Assembly: GCA_951213105.1 (NCBI GenBank)
Contig: OX578137.1
Span: 82,258,679-82,322,678 of the forward strand
DNA length: 64,000 bases
Reading direction: 5' to 3'
DNA from: Amaurobius ferox
Taxonomy: Eukaryota > Arthropoda > Arachnida > Araneae > Amaurobiidae
In this document: in pieces, positions 46,985 to 58,583 of the stretch
Layout: each line of letters begins with the position of its first letter
Numbering within the stretch: the first letter of the stretch is position 1
Program-made: the position numbers and the translations under genes
Notes under the pieces: model-generated
Seen by the model: only the letters and a program-made list of their open reading frames with translations
The model's database searches: none
What the model was told of the DNA's origin: nothing

Positions 46985-48350
46985 AACTTGTTATTTTTAA
47001 CACTTTACAACAAAGTTAAAAAGTGTTTATGACTTTGTTCATTCTGTCTGTTTGTCTGTCAGTCTGTCTGTCTGTCTGTCTGTCTGTCTGTATGTCTGTC
47101 TGTCTGTCCGTTAGCACGATAACTGCCGTAAAAATGACTTAATCAAAATGAAATTTTAGTATGTTTTTCAGACGGTCTATAGGACGTATGGGAATATAAA
47201 TGAATAATATCACCCAATTAGTTTTGAATTGAACCCGGGTTGAAAAAATGGAATACATTGGGCCCTATGGGACCTAATTTTTCAAGCATTTTTTAAGCGG
47301 ATTTAAAATTCACAAATTGCTTCGAAAATTTTAGGCAATATTCAAATTGTTCCATAAAATATATAAAAAAAAATTCAGCGAAATATATTCAGTAGTTTTT
47401 TAAATAAAAATTAAAATAATAATAACACCTCTTATATGAAGCGATCACGTGTCCATGATATGAAACGATCACATGACCCACTTCAAAATGATATATGGCA
47501 TCTATCTTGTGTCAAAATCGTGATTTTTAAAGTTCTTTTTAATTCATATTGAGTATTGTATCCATCCTAAAACTACTTTATTTTGGCCTAAATTCTGTGC
47601 ATCTACATACTTTAACAACGCAATGACAATATATTTCAGTTTAAATGCTCATACAAATTTGATTATTTCTACTATTAAGCCTATTTTTCACCTATGTAAA
47701 ATGTAAACCGCAAAATATGTAGAATGAGTTGTATTAGAATCGCTGTAATTCTTTAACACAAAATCATTTAGTCCATGGAGTCTGCATGGCTGATATGAAT
47801 GAAATATTCATTGATTTTAGAAAGAGAAGGACGATAATTTTCGATGAAGTTTTACGCATAGAGTTTTACTTACTTGTAGTTCCATGGTCTTAATTTTTAA
47901 ATAATATAAATTATTATAGTATTGTGATGAATGACATGAATGGGGGAATTATTTATGAATGAAATGTTGCTTTTATAGAGAGAGCCAGGCGTGTTATTTT
48001 TTCTATGACGTCATTTGAATGGATTTCAGTTGTTTTCGATGAAGTTTTCAAATATAATAAATTATCGTAGTATTATGATAATTCTAAAATTATTACCGAG
48101 GAATGTATCACATTTTAGAGATGTTTAAACCAGGCAATTTATATTTTAATGCCGTTATTTGAATGAAGTTAATTTTTTTCGATGAAGGTTTAAGGTTTCA
48201 AATATAATAAATTAATGTAGTATTGTGATAAGTTTTAAAATATTACCGAGGAATGTATTGCATTTTAGACATGTTTAAATAAAATTGCATTGAAGTTGGA
48301 AAGTGTTTCATAATCAATGCTTTAAGCATGATTGATCTTTCTTGTTAGTA
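46985..48350 (-). mobile_element. HINE-like family C, full-length copy (reverse)
   Basis: The 3' hairpin at 46999-47027 (AACACTTT ... AAAGTGTT) lies beside a long (GTCT)n tract (47,045-47,110). The shared body follows, then two internal repeats (48,030-48,270), the subterminal repeat AAGTTGGAAAGTGTT (48293-48307) and the 5' palindrome AATCAATGCTT/TAAGCATGATT (48312-48333, one bulge). It is inverted relative to the 43.7-45.0 kb copy. Confidence 0.85.
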
Positions 48351-50318
48351 ATATAAATAGATATTTTATATATGATTTGTTATTTGAAAGTGAGTTACAC
48401 CATTTATAGGACGGTAATGTCAGTCGGTTTCAAGATTTTGTACATTTTCGGTGTGAATTGAAAAGAAGAAAAACATAAATATTAATTTTGTGTTATATGA
48501 CCATATCAATGAATGATATGAAAGCTCTAATAAGCATTATTGTTGTCCCATAATCTCATAATTCGTTCATATGTGATGTTATGTGTATGGCCTGTTTCTG
48601 TTTATGTTATGTTATGTTTCTACAAATATATGGATTACCATATTTGACGGTTTAACACGTGCTCCAAATATTGATTTTTACAAGTATTTGATAATGTTAA
48701 CAAATTTACAAATGAGTTATATTTTAACAAATATGAATCAGATTGGAACAACATTTGTAATTACGCGACACTTATTAACAAGAATCAAAAATATGATTCT
48801 CACTCTATAAGTATAGATTAACAAATAGATGGACTTTTTTTTTCTCTTATTATTATTTTTGCAAAAATTTGGTCTTATTAAAATCTATGAAATACTTTGA
48901 TGTATATTTCTGTTTTACATCCGTTATAGTTCTAACATTATATAGACTAAAATATGGTCTTATTATGAGCTCCGAAAGACCTTGAATTATTTGAAGTACT
49001 TGTACTAAATAATGAAAACTGTTTCTGAAATATAAATTTATGATGATACATAGTAGTGTGTGAAACGTAGTAGTGTGTGATACATAGTAGTGTGGGGGGC
49101 ACTTTAAAATAAAAATGTGTATTTAATGTTAATGGTAATAAAATTTTAAAGTGGAGTAATTTTGTTATAAACCTGTGGATGTATAGATTAGATAAATACA
49201 GTATTTAAAGTTTTAATAATAATAATAATAATAAATTATATAAATCTGTATTATGAACGATATATTTTTATGTCTAGTACAAAATAATTGACGTATTTTA
49301 AACGATTATATTGAGGAAATCCTCTAAACTGGATCCTCTAAACATAGCTCCAATGTTTACATCAAATGATTGGCGCCAATCATCATCTTGGCGATGAAAA
49401 TATCAGTGCCGTTCCAAAGTAGATTCGAGTAATTCAGACATAATTTCTATTAGTTTTCAGTAAAAAATCCTATTTGATCATTCATTATCTTTTATGATAA
49501 ATGCATTTCGATTTATTTACCATTTTAGCTTATGTTTGCATAATTATTATAATATGGTAAGATTTCCATTTGGCGACAGTTTGTTAGCAGTAGGATTCTA
49601 CAATTTTATGATTCATTATACTCTAAAAATGAAGTAAAGTTTATATAAAACTTGAAATGTATTGGTGTAACATGAATATATCTTTAATATACATATATAA
49701 AATTTGAAGCAATTATACTTTTAAGTTTGAAAGGTAGAATAGCACATTCAGGACTACAAACAACGTTTACTAAGATGAGACTATAACAAATAAAAGTCAA
49801 TAATAATACATGCTACAGTTACCGAAATTATAAAATAAGTGTTTAAAATACTACTTTATATAAAAATAGAAATTTCAATTACAATATTTTAAGATTTAGC
49901 TTTCACAAGTATACACCTGTACCGGGTGTCCAATGATTCTGCCGACTATTTATAAGCCATTTTTTTAGTCCGTCTTCATTTCTGGGAAAGCGAAATTACC
50001 TAAACCTTTTTCTAGTATGTTTAGAGCAGTTTGGTACAGAACACCTACCAAAAATTATTTCAATAGTACTTCCTAAAGTGAAAATACGAATAGAGCTAAT
50101 GCTAATGGATTACGCTTTCGGCCTGGGTGGGCTTCAATATGCTTGACGAGTCAGCTCGTATATAGAGGAGCCTTAGTTCTGAATATGCATAGCGATGGGT
50201 GGGATAATAAAAAACATAATTAGTGTTTGCTTTCCGTTTCCCGCGCTTCTGGTTTTAAATGAATTAGGAGCTTAGCACATGTATTGTAGAAATTATTATA
50301 TTTATATTTTAAATGATG
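48351..50318. other. No recognisable gene; small simple repeats
   Basis: ATAGTAGTGTGTG-type unit three times at 49,050-49,092, and (AAT)n at 49,216-49,234. Otherwise AT-rich without supported features. Confidence 0.45.
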
Positions 50319-50319
50319 G

Positions 50320-50450
50320 AAAGATATGGATTTTTTAAATGGATATTTTAGAAGGATATTTTAATCTGTGGATATTTTAAATGGATATTTTAATTTTATG
50401 GATGTCTTAAATGATGGAACAATGGAACGGTGGAATGATGATGATGGAAT
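50320..50450. repeat. GGATATTTTAAAT minisatellite grading into ATGATGGAA repeats
   Basis: Four to five GGATATTTTAAATGGATATT-like units (50,340-50,405), then ATGATGGAAC/ATGGAACGG variants. Confidence 0.75.
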
Positions 50451-50487
50451 TAAGAGCTTGACTTATGGTCATTTTACATTGTAAATT

Positions 50488-50690
50488 AGCGCGCAGGAAG
50501 TTAGCGGTAGGCCCGGGTTCGATTCCCGCCACTGCCTAAACTGCCGCCGTGTTCAGGCGGAGTACGATCACGTTAAACATGTGAGTCCGTAAGTCCTTTC
50601 GAGAGGTTGGTGGTAGGGGAAGTAGGGTACGGACCCTCTGGATGCCTCTCCCACTGGGTTCCGGTCTAAATTGGGTGAATAAAAAGAAAG
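50488..50690 (+). mobile_element. SINE-1 copy S3, 5'-truncated
   Basis: Starts within the tRNA part: AGCGCGCAGGAAGTTAGCGG, then B-box GGTTCGATTCC. The body GCCGCCGTGTTCAGGCGG, GTAAGTCCTTTCGAGAGG and GGTTCCGGTCTAAATTGGGT is like S2 and S4. Tail missing. Confidence 0.8.
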
Positions 50691-50707
50691 TTATGGATAT
50701 TGTCGCG

Positions 50708-50955
50708 AAGGGCGCGGTAGCCCAGTGGTTAGCGCGCGGGAATTGCACTCGGTAGGCCCGGGTTCGATTCTCTCCACTACCAAAACAGCTGCCGTGTTCA
50801 CGCGGAGTGCGATCACGTTAAACATGTGTGTCGGTAAATTCCTCCGAGAAGTTGGTGGTAGGGAAAGGAGGTTACTGTCCCCCTTTGGTTCCGATCTAAA
50901 TTGGGTGGCACTTCCTGGCTGTCCAAACAGTTTCCTTACACCTTTCTTTTGGTCG
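50708..50955 (+). mobile_element. SINE-1 copy S4, best-preserved tRNA head
   Basis: GGGCGCGGTAGCCCAGTGG with TTAGCGCG forms the A-box region and GGGTTCGATTCTC the B-box, about 35 bases apart. The shared body is followed by GGCTGTCCAAACAGTTTCC. Same orientation as S3, 18 bases behind it. Confidence 0.85.
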
Positions 50956-51039
50956 CGCCAGCAAGATTGCCACGGTCAGAATTTTCAAGGGTAGCAAACA
51001 GGCTGGTCGCCAAAGGCGGCTAGTTCAACATATATGGAT

Positions 51040-51482
51040 GGAATCATTGTTACCGAACGCCTCCAATGCGGATCAATGTATTGTTATTCAGTTTCTGTCC
51101 ACTGAAATAAAGAATATGCCAAAATTCCTCAAATAATGATGGTGGTGATGTTGAGGCGTGCTTGTCAAAGACCCCCTGATGTTCAAAATTCACGGAACAT
51201 CGCATGATTTGCAGCAGTCTGGTTGTCCATTAACATCGAACACGGACGATGACATTGAGAATGTAACATCCGCTGTTCTCAATGATCAACATGCAGCCAT
51301 ATGTCATATGCCCAGGAAGTTTTAACGATTTTATCTCTTTCGGTTTGCAACAAAACACACTCAAAGGATGTCAAATACAGTCAAACGATGAAGTAAATCG
51401 GGCTTTATTGGATTGTTGTGCACAGCCTGTAATAGACACAAATGTTTCTTCACCCTTTTGTCTCAATGGACGATTATCTTAA
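51040..51482 (+). pseudogene. Mariner-like transposase remnant, internally deleted
   Basis: The first part translates to NADQCIVIQFLSTEIKNMPK and, after a frameshift, SGCPLTSNTDDDIENVTSAV. These correspond to the N-terminal helix-turn-helix of mariner/SETMAR-type transposases (the SGRPxTSTTDxNIExV block). The second part, 51,310-51,430, reads NDFISFGLQQNTLKG, QSNDEVNRALLDC and AQPV, corresponding to the C-terminal SDFHLFxxLKxxLxG...DEEV block. The DDE catalytic core between them is missing. Frames shift at least twice. No TIRs were found. Non-functional. Confidence 0.6.
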
Positions 51483-52194
51483 CTACTATGGACATTACTT
51501 TTAGATATCATTAATGTATATAAACTTACCGACACCAAACTGAAGCTTTTTAAATATGCCTTATATTTAAATATAACATATTCTACCATCATATGAAATT
51601 AAATTATGTTTGCAATTCAAATATATCATATAAATAAATATATAAGGAATATATCATATGCAACACATTTTATCATTTTACCTAATTAACTTCTTGGTCA
51701 CGTTCTTCTTCTTTCTATGCATCGATGCATATTTTCCAGTCCCACTGGTACCTGTGTAGAATGTAGGTAAGTGATAAATGTGTGGTAAAGAATTTTTCTC
51801 TGATGTCACGCAAGCTTTGGAAATAAAATTATGTTCAAATGCTTGACTTATTTTAGAATTATTTCGCCATTTCTTCCTGAAGACTTTTATTTCCGTTTCA
51901 ATGAACTTTCGAAATTGATATATATGTATATTACATTACTTTCTAATAATTATCTAATTTTATTATTTTTATATTATATATTAGAATCTTCTAACAAATA
52001 AAATATGGTATGAATGAAAATATATAGAATAATTTAAATATTGAAAACTATGTATTTTATGCTGGGTAATTCACCAATGATTCATGGTGTCTTAAAGACT
52101 AATGTTCATAAATGTAATGCCTATACACTTTATAAAAGTTGTTCAAAACCTATTCCTATGTTTGCAGCTAAAGGATATCAAATTTTGTTTTCTT
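51483..52194. other. No recognisable gene
   Basis: AT-rich, nothing supported. Confidence 0.45.
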
Positions 52195-52615
52195 TTCAGG
52201 GGTAAAGTGATGAGTTCCTTTAATTTGATCATATCGTCCCCCCTAAATCGTTTTTTAAATATTTTCAATTTTTCGTTGAACTAGAAAATCAAATAAGACC
52301 AAAACTGAGATTCTGACGAGTGGTAATAATAGGTCATTTCAAAAACTGGTTTTGCATTTTTTAATTATTCCTTTGCATCGTTACCATTAAGTCCAATTTT
52401 CAAAATTATATATTTTTTTGTTGACTTGGGACCAGAGTTGCATCGAAATGGAGTCTATCTAGAGGGGAATTGCTTGATAATTAAAAAGTGCATTGAGTTT
52501 TTTATTATTCCTTTGCACCGTCATCCCTAATTCGAATTGCTGAAATAGGAAATTTTGGATTTTTTTCTCTTAGTTTCGGCGCTGAGACGAATCGAATGAC
52601 ACCGAGGCCGAGATT
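52195..52615. repeat. Imperfect ~150-bp tandem repeat
   Basis: TTTTTTAATTATTCCTTTGC and TTTTTTATTATTCCTTTGC (52,356 and 52,499) are each followed by a CGTyAyCcyTAA block, an ATTTTTTT run and a GACxxGAxTyGxATGxxxxxGAG-like end. A third weaker unit precedes them. May be the tail of an unidentified element. Confidence 0.5.
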
Positions 52616-52733
52616 ATTTTTTTCGATTATTTTGATACATAACTCCCTTCACTCAATCAGCCTGTCAGTCGTCGGTTAGTTCAGTGCACATTAGATGATG
52701 TAATTCATCTGATATCATTCAAATTAATGTATA

Positions 52734-52736
<3 letters not shown>

Positions 52737-52788
<52 letters not shown>

Positions 52789-52795
52789 ATATATA
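52737..52795. repeat. TA microsatellite
   Basis: About 28 TA units with one phase change. Confidence 0.95.
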
Positions 52796-52799
52796 TGAC

Positions 52800-54366
52800 T
52801 TTCATCAAATCAGTCTTTAAGTTGTTTATGAATCTCTGTTTAAGATATGTTCTACCCACGAAATTTATACATGTCAAATTTAAATTGTTAAATATAATAA
52901 TTCTATAGTACCAGCTAATGCATATTACTGAATTTAGAATTATTTTAACTTTATGAACTTCTAATAAACAAAAATGCTTAAACGTTAAATCATATTACGT
53001 ATTAAACGCAAAAGTTAATTTCAAACCCATTAACTTCATTTTAAAGAATATTGATATAAAAGTCAGTTTCATTAACTCTGTCTTTCCCCAAAGATATAGA
53101 ATTTTTCAGAAAATTTCGAAGAAACCCACTTGAGTGCAGAGTCCAAATATCATTTCAATATTTTTCATCATTTTTCAGTCAATATTTGAGAAACAAATGG
53201 AATATAAAGCGCGGGTCTTTAGTGTAATAGCCCTGCTTTGAGCAAGAGTTGCGTGTTTGAAATAATCGATATTGCCTCGTGCTCTAAGTATCTGAAGGAT
53301 ATGAAAAGTATCTACATTCGATAAAAAGAAAATCTTGAAGTTACTACTTGAAGTATCTATAAATCTTGATATTACTTAGGGATTATTACGCTACCGTAAA
53401 AGATAGACTGACTTCTGGTGTCTTTAATCCATGGACTGGTTTCGCGTTTATTTTTCCACTCTTTAGCATGGAAGATACTATATCATCAATAATGGCCTTG
53501 TGCCGTAACTTTGTCAAATTGAAACCGTCAAAAAAAATATTGCTACGAAGCTGGTTTCAAAAATCTTCCATTTGATTATTACTTTGAAAACGCCTTCTAG
53601 ATTTGGATTTTGTAACTATGAGTATTTAGTGGGCCAATTAAACAAGTAATAATTCATTGTCAAAAAAATCTAGATTATCCAAGATATAGCACCTCTGAAA
53701 GATATACATTATTCTATAGTTAGTTTATGTGAAATATTTTTCCTATAAGGCAGTTATTAAGCACCACAAATAGCAGAACTTTGACTAGTTGAACAACTAC
53801 AGTAAGTCATGCAATTTATGTATTTTAGTACCAGGTATTACAAGGTGATTAAAGTAAAGTTTTCGAGTATTTCCAAGTGACTATAAGAAATTTATCAGGA
53901 TCGAGTTTGTTTTAGATTGTTCTATAAGTTTGGAATTAGTTTCCTCGCTCCAAACTGCTGTGATCAAAGGTTTACAATAGTTTTATTATATTGTATAAAC
54001 TTATGAAAATGATCAGTTTAAAAAGTATCATTGAAACTCCTGTATGGTTTAATATACAATAAAATACGTAAAAAGACATGATCCTGGTTCCGGAATGGTT
54101 TAACACAAAAATTATGTAAAATGGTTGAGTCAATTTTAAGTTATAAGCAGTCCTTACAGACGAACAATGGAATACACAGACAGATAGACATAGAGAAAGA
54201 TGTTTTATACGTATTATTTCGAGTATTACTGTAGAAGAAAATGTCTTCTCAGATTATTCTCTATGCGTGGAGTCATCGCCTAAACGCATTTCAGTCAAAT
54301 CAATTTCGTAGTATGCCCAAAAGTGTCAATGCAAACATTTATCTTTTGATTAAAATAAAAAATGAT
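52800..54366. other. No recognisable gene
   Basis: AT-rich, nothing supported. A 69-codon frame at 53,366 is unrecognised. Confidence 0.45.
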
Positions 54367-55000
54367 AAGTAAAGAAGTTTAGTATCAAAGAGAAACAGAT
54401 TTCGAAATTGATAGCAATCTGCATTTATTGTAAATGAAATAACCCCTATTAGATTCATTTTTATGGGGAATGACTTAGTTCTAAAATACTAGGGGAAAAA
54501 ATATCAGAATCCATTTTGAACTAAATGGAACTTTAAGTGTACAAAAAATAATGTATGCATATACTAAAAAAATAATATGTGAGTTCGTTTATTTTTCTGC
54601 ATGTGTATTAGGGGCATAGCGGAAAATACGAAAACTGTACTAGAGTACTCCAAGTCCTGGTACGTTTGGCCTTGGAGCCATCTATTTATCAGAATTAGTT
54701 TTAGACTTATTTACTACTAAAGAAGAATGTCAAACGATTTTGAGTGATTTTCAAACAAATCGTTTCCAAAGCGATCGAGAATAGTACTACACATTTCTCA
54801 TCTAAAGTAAAGAAGGTTAGTATCAAAGTGAAACAGGTTTCGAAATTGATAGCAATCTGCATTTATTGTAAATGAAATAACACCTATTAGATTCATTTTT
54901 ATGGTAAATGACTTAGTTCTAAAATACTAGGGGAAAAATATCAGAATCCATTTTGAAATAAATAGAACTTTAAGTATACAAAAAATAATGTATACATATA
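54367..55000. repeat. Direct duplication of ~196 bp, 438 bp apart
   Basis: 54,367-54,563 and 54,805-55,000 are highly similar (for example both contain TTTCGAAATTGATAGCAATC, CTATTAGATTCATTTTTATGG and AGTTCTAAAATACTAGGGG). The second copy ends exactly where a family C element begins. Confidence 0.85.
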
Positions 55001-55966
55001 ATAACAAGAAATATCAATCATGCATAAAGCATTGATTATGAAACGCTTTCCAACTTCAATGCAACTTTATATAAACATATCTTAAATGCGATACATTCCT
55101 CGGTAATATTTTTTAAATTATCACAATACTACATTAATTTATTATTTTTGAAAACTTCATCGAAGAAAATGAACTTCATTCAAATGACGGCATTGAAATA
55201 TAAATTGCGTGGTTTCAACATCTTTAAAATGCGATACATTCCTCGGTAATATTTTGAAAATTACCATAACACTACAATAATTTATTATATTTGAAAACTT
55301 CAGCGAAAACAAATGAACTTTATTCAAATGACGTCATCGAAATATAAATCGTCTGTCTATAAAAGCAGCATTTCATTCATAACATTTTTCCAATCGTTTC
55401 ATTCAGCACAATACAATAATAATTTATTTTATTTAAAAATTTCAAAAATTGTTATCTACCATATTTATTTTAAAATGTGAAACCTCTCTTACATGTAAAT
55501 AATTCAAATATTGGAAAGATATTTATTACATAATATATTCTTTTTTTCTTTCTGGAGGTTATAGTAAGAGTCAGAATTTAATTGAATTTGTTTTTCTCTC
55601 TATATTAAATAATTTTTATTTAAAAAACTACTTAATATATTTTAATGATTTTTTTTTATATATTTTATGGGATAATTTGAATATTTCCTAAAATTTTCAG
55701 AACGATTTGTTAATATTAAATTTGCTTAAATAATGTTTGAAAAATTAGGTCCCATAGGGTTCAATGTATTTAATTTTTTTACCCCGGGTTCAATCCAAAA
55801 CTAATTGGGTGATAATATTCATTTATATTCCCATTGGTCCCACATACCGTCTGAAAAACATACTAAAATTTCATTTTGATAAAGTCATTTTTACGGCAGT
55901 TATCGCGCTAACGGACAGACAGAATGACCAACGTCATAAACACTTTTCACTATGTTGTAAAGTGTT
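55001..55966 (+). mobile_element. HINE-like family C, copy with replaced centre
   Basis: Starts ACAAGAAATATCAATCATG at about 55,003 and carries the 5' palindrome, subterminal repeat and two internal repeats. The centre (about 55,430-55,600) lacks the CATGGAGTCTGC region found in other copies. It ends with the 3' hairpin 55939-55966. Family D follows directly. Confidence 0.8.
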
Positions 55967-56475
55967 AATAAAATTGAAAATATGTCTGTCTGTTTGTTTG
56001 TCTGTCTGTTTGTCCCGTCATCACGGGAGAACGGCTAAACCGAATTTGATGAAATTTTGCGGATCGCCTTAAAATAGCCCCCCGTAAATTTAGTCCAAGT
56101 TTCGAGTATCTAAGACCAAGGGTTGTCGAGATATTAGTGAAAAACGAAACGCTTTCCTAGGAGTTCTACTCTCTAAATCCGTGGTTTATCCAAACAAAAA
56201 GCTTGAAAAACGTTTGAAAGTGAATTTAAACTTTATATCTGAGTTTGATGGGAGATTTTTTGCGCTAATTAGTCACTTTCAGAAAACATAACTTATTTGA
56301 AACGTGACTTAAATGGGAAATCTATCTGCATGGTTTGTGTGTCATAAGCTTTTACTGAACAATGAAAAGTAAAAAGAAATCAAAATGGTTATTTAATTTC
56401 GCAGTTTATGAGGAAGATTCTATCTTATATCATGTTGCTCAGACATGGCAATTAAATTAAAAATGTCTGTTAATT
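55967..56475 (-). mobile_element. Family D repeat, copy 2, between two family C copies
   Basis: Begins with a (GTCT/GTTT)n tract, then GTCATCACGGGAGAACGGC, AACCGAATTTGATGAAATTT, GGGTTGTCGAGATATTAGTG and CCTAGGAGTTCT. Ends near GGCAATTAAATTAAAAATGTC. The microsatellite abuts the 3' hairpin of the preceding family C copy. Confidence 0.7.
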
Positions 56476-57834
56476 TTTAACACTTTACAACAAAGTTGAA
56501 AAGTGTTTATGACTTTTTTCATTCTGTCTGTCTGTCCATTAGCACGATAACTGCCGTAAAAATGACTTAAACAAAATGAAATTTTAGTATGTTGTTCAGA
56601 CGATCTGTAGGACCGATGGGAATATAAAAGAATGGTATCATCCAATTAGTTTTGGATTGAACCCGGGCTGAAAAAATGAGATACATTGAACCCTTAGGGA
56701 CCTAATTTTTCTAGCATTTTTTAAGCGAATTTAAAGTTCACAAATTGCTTCGAAACTTTTAGGTAATATTCAAATTATTCCATGAAATATATAAAAAAAA
56801 ATCCAGCAAAATATATTCAGTAGTTTTTAAATAAAAATTATAATAATAATTACACCCCTTATATGAATTTCCCGGCCGTTCAAACAGTTACCTTACACCT
56901 TTCTGGTAGGTAGGACGGTCTGGGTCTCAACCCCTTATATGAAGCGATCACGTGACTACGATATGAAAAGATCACGTGACCCACTTCAAAAATGAAATAT
57001 GGTATCCAGCTTGTCTCAAAATCGTGATTTTAAAAGTTCTTGTTGTATCCGTCCTAAAACCGCTTTATTTTTGCATAAATTCTGTGCATCTACATGCTGA
57101 AACAACGCAATTACAATATATTTGAGTTTAAATAATCATTGAAATTTGATTATTTCTACAACGAACCCTTTTTTTCACTTATGTAAAATGTAAACAGCAA
57201 AATATGTAGGATGAGTTGTATAAGAATTGCTGTAGTTCTTTAACGCGAAATTATTTAGCTCATGGAGTCTACATAGCTGATGTGAATGAAATATTCATTG
57301 ATTTTACAAAGAGAAGGACGATTTTTTCCGATGTAGTTTTAAGCATAGAGTTTAATTACTTGTAGCTCCATGGTCTTAAGATTTTATATAAAATATATTA
57401 TTTTAGTACTATGATGAATGAAGTGAATGGGAAAATGTTATGAATGAAATGCTGCTTTTATAGAGAGAGCCAGGCATGTTATTTTTTCTATGACGTCATT
57501 TGAATGAATGTCAGTCGTTTTCGATGATGTTTTCAAATATAATAAATTATTGTAGTAGTATGATAATTTTAAAAATATTATCGAGGATTGTATCATATTT
57601 TAGAGATGTTTAAACCAGGCAATTTACATTTCAATGCCGTCATTTGAATGAAGTTCATTTTTTTCGATGAAGGTTTAAGTTTTCAAATGTAATAAATTAA
57701 TGTATTATTGTGCAAAGTTTTAAAATATTACCGAGGAATGTATTGCATTTTAGAGATGTTTAAATAAAATTGCATTGAAGTTGGAATGTATTTCATAATC
57801 AGTGCTTTAAGCATGATTGATCTTTCTTGTTATT
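56476..57834 (-). mobile_element. HINE-like family C, full-length copy (reverse)
   Basis: The 3' hairpin at 56479-56507 has perfect 8-bp outer arms and an inner CAAC/GTTG stem. The standard body follows, two internal repeats (57,500-57,770), then AAGTTGGAATGTATTTC and the 5' palindrome AATCAGTGCTTTAAGCATGA near 57,798, ending TCTTTCTTGTTA. Interrupted by a 63-bp SINE tail. Confidence 0.85.
56868..56930 (+). mobile_element. SINE-1 tail insertion with perfect 13-bp target duplication
   Basis: CCCGGCCGTTCAAACAGTTA...GACGGTCTGGGTCTCAA is flanked by CCCCTTATATGAA at 56855-56867 and 56931-56943. It is a severely 5'-truncated retro-insertion into the family C copy. Confidence 0.85.
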
Positions 57835-58179
57835 ATTTTTTCGATATGAATTATAAATAAATGGGTATAAAAATGTATTTTAGAAAAGAACGATTTGATT
57901 TTTCTTATAGCATTTTTGACTGGGTAATATCAATTACGTTCTTAAGGTTTAAACGTTATTATTATTGATATTTTCGGGGGTTATTGATATTTTGAAGTTA
58001 TTATGCAATTGTTTTTTTATGACAAACATTGTTTAAACTCATATATTGTACGTTGTACTAGTAATCTTCTACAAATGCACGGGTATATCTTCTAATCTAG
58101 AAGAATATATGTATTTCCGGTATATTGCATATACATATATTGATATATATATATTTGATATATATATTTGATATATACT
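57835..58179. other. AT-rich spacer
   Basis: Contains GGGTATATCTTCTAATCTAGAAGAATATA, partly palindromic and similar to a block in family E, and TTTGATATATAT repeats at 58,140-58,175. Confidence 0.4.
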
Positions 58180-58583
58180 GGCATATATTGGAATCAATTA
58201 CGACCTTCTGGTATAAAGAGTACGAGGATTATTTATATTTTCAATCTATTACGTCATCTCTTTTATTTTGGCAAATATTTTTGAGACTCAGATTATAATA
58301 CGGGTAATCTTCTACTAACACACAGCCATATTTTCTAATCTGCGACAATATAAGTAGTACGGGGTTGCTTATAATGATTACATTCCCTTTTTTGTACATT
58401 TGTTTGCAAAAGGTGGCAGGATGTTTTAGTCTGCCCGTGAAAATAATTTTGCATAATAAGAACATATATTCTTAAACTTCTCTTTAGGAACAATAAATTT
58501 AATATTTTAACTGAATTTGCACATGATTGCGAATTATAAATTTATATTATATACTCCTTACGAAGAATGGGTATGCTGCTAGT
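58180..58583 (+). repeat. Dispersed repeat family E, copy 2
   Basis: Collinear with 41,088-41,513 (see there), with indels of up to about 25 bp. A weak third match lies at 63,111-63,175. Confidence 0.75.

Noticed and set aside
50708..50775. Intact tRNA gene
   Set aside because: A- and B-boxes are present but the 3' side continues into the SINE-1 body shared with three other copies, with no acceptor stem closure.
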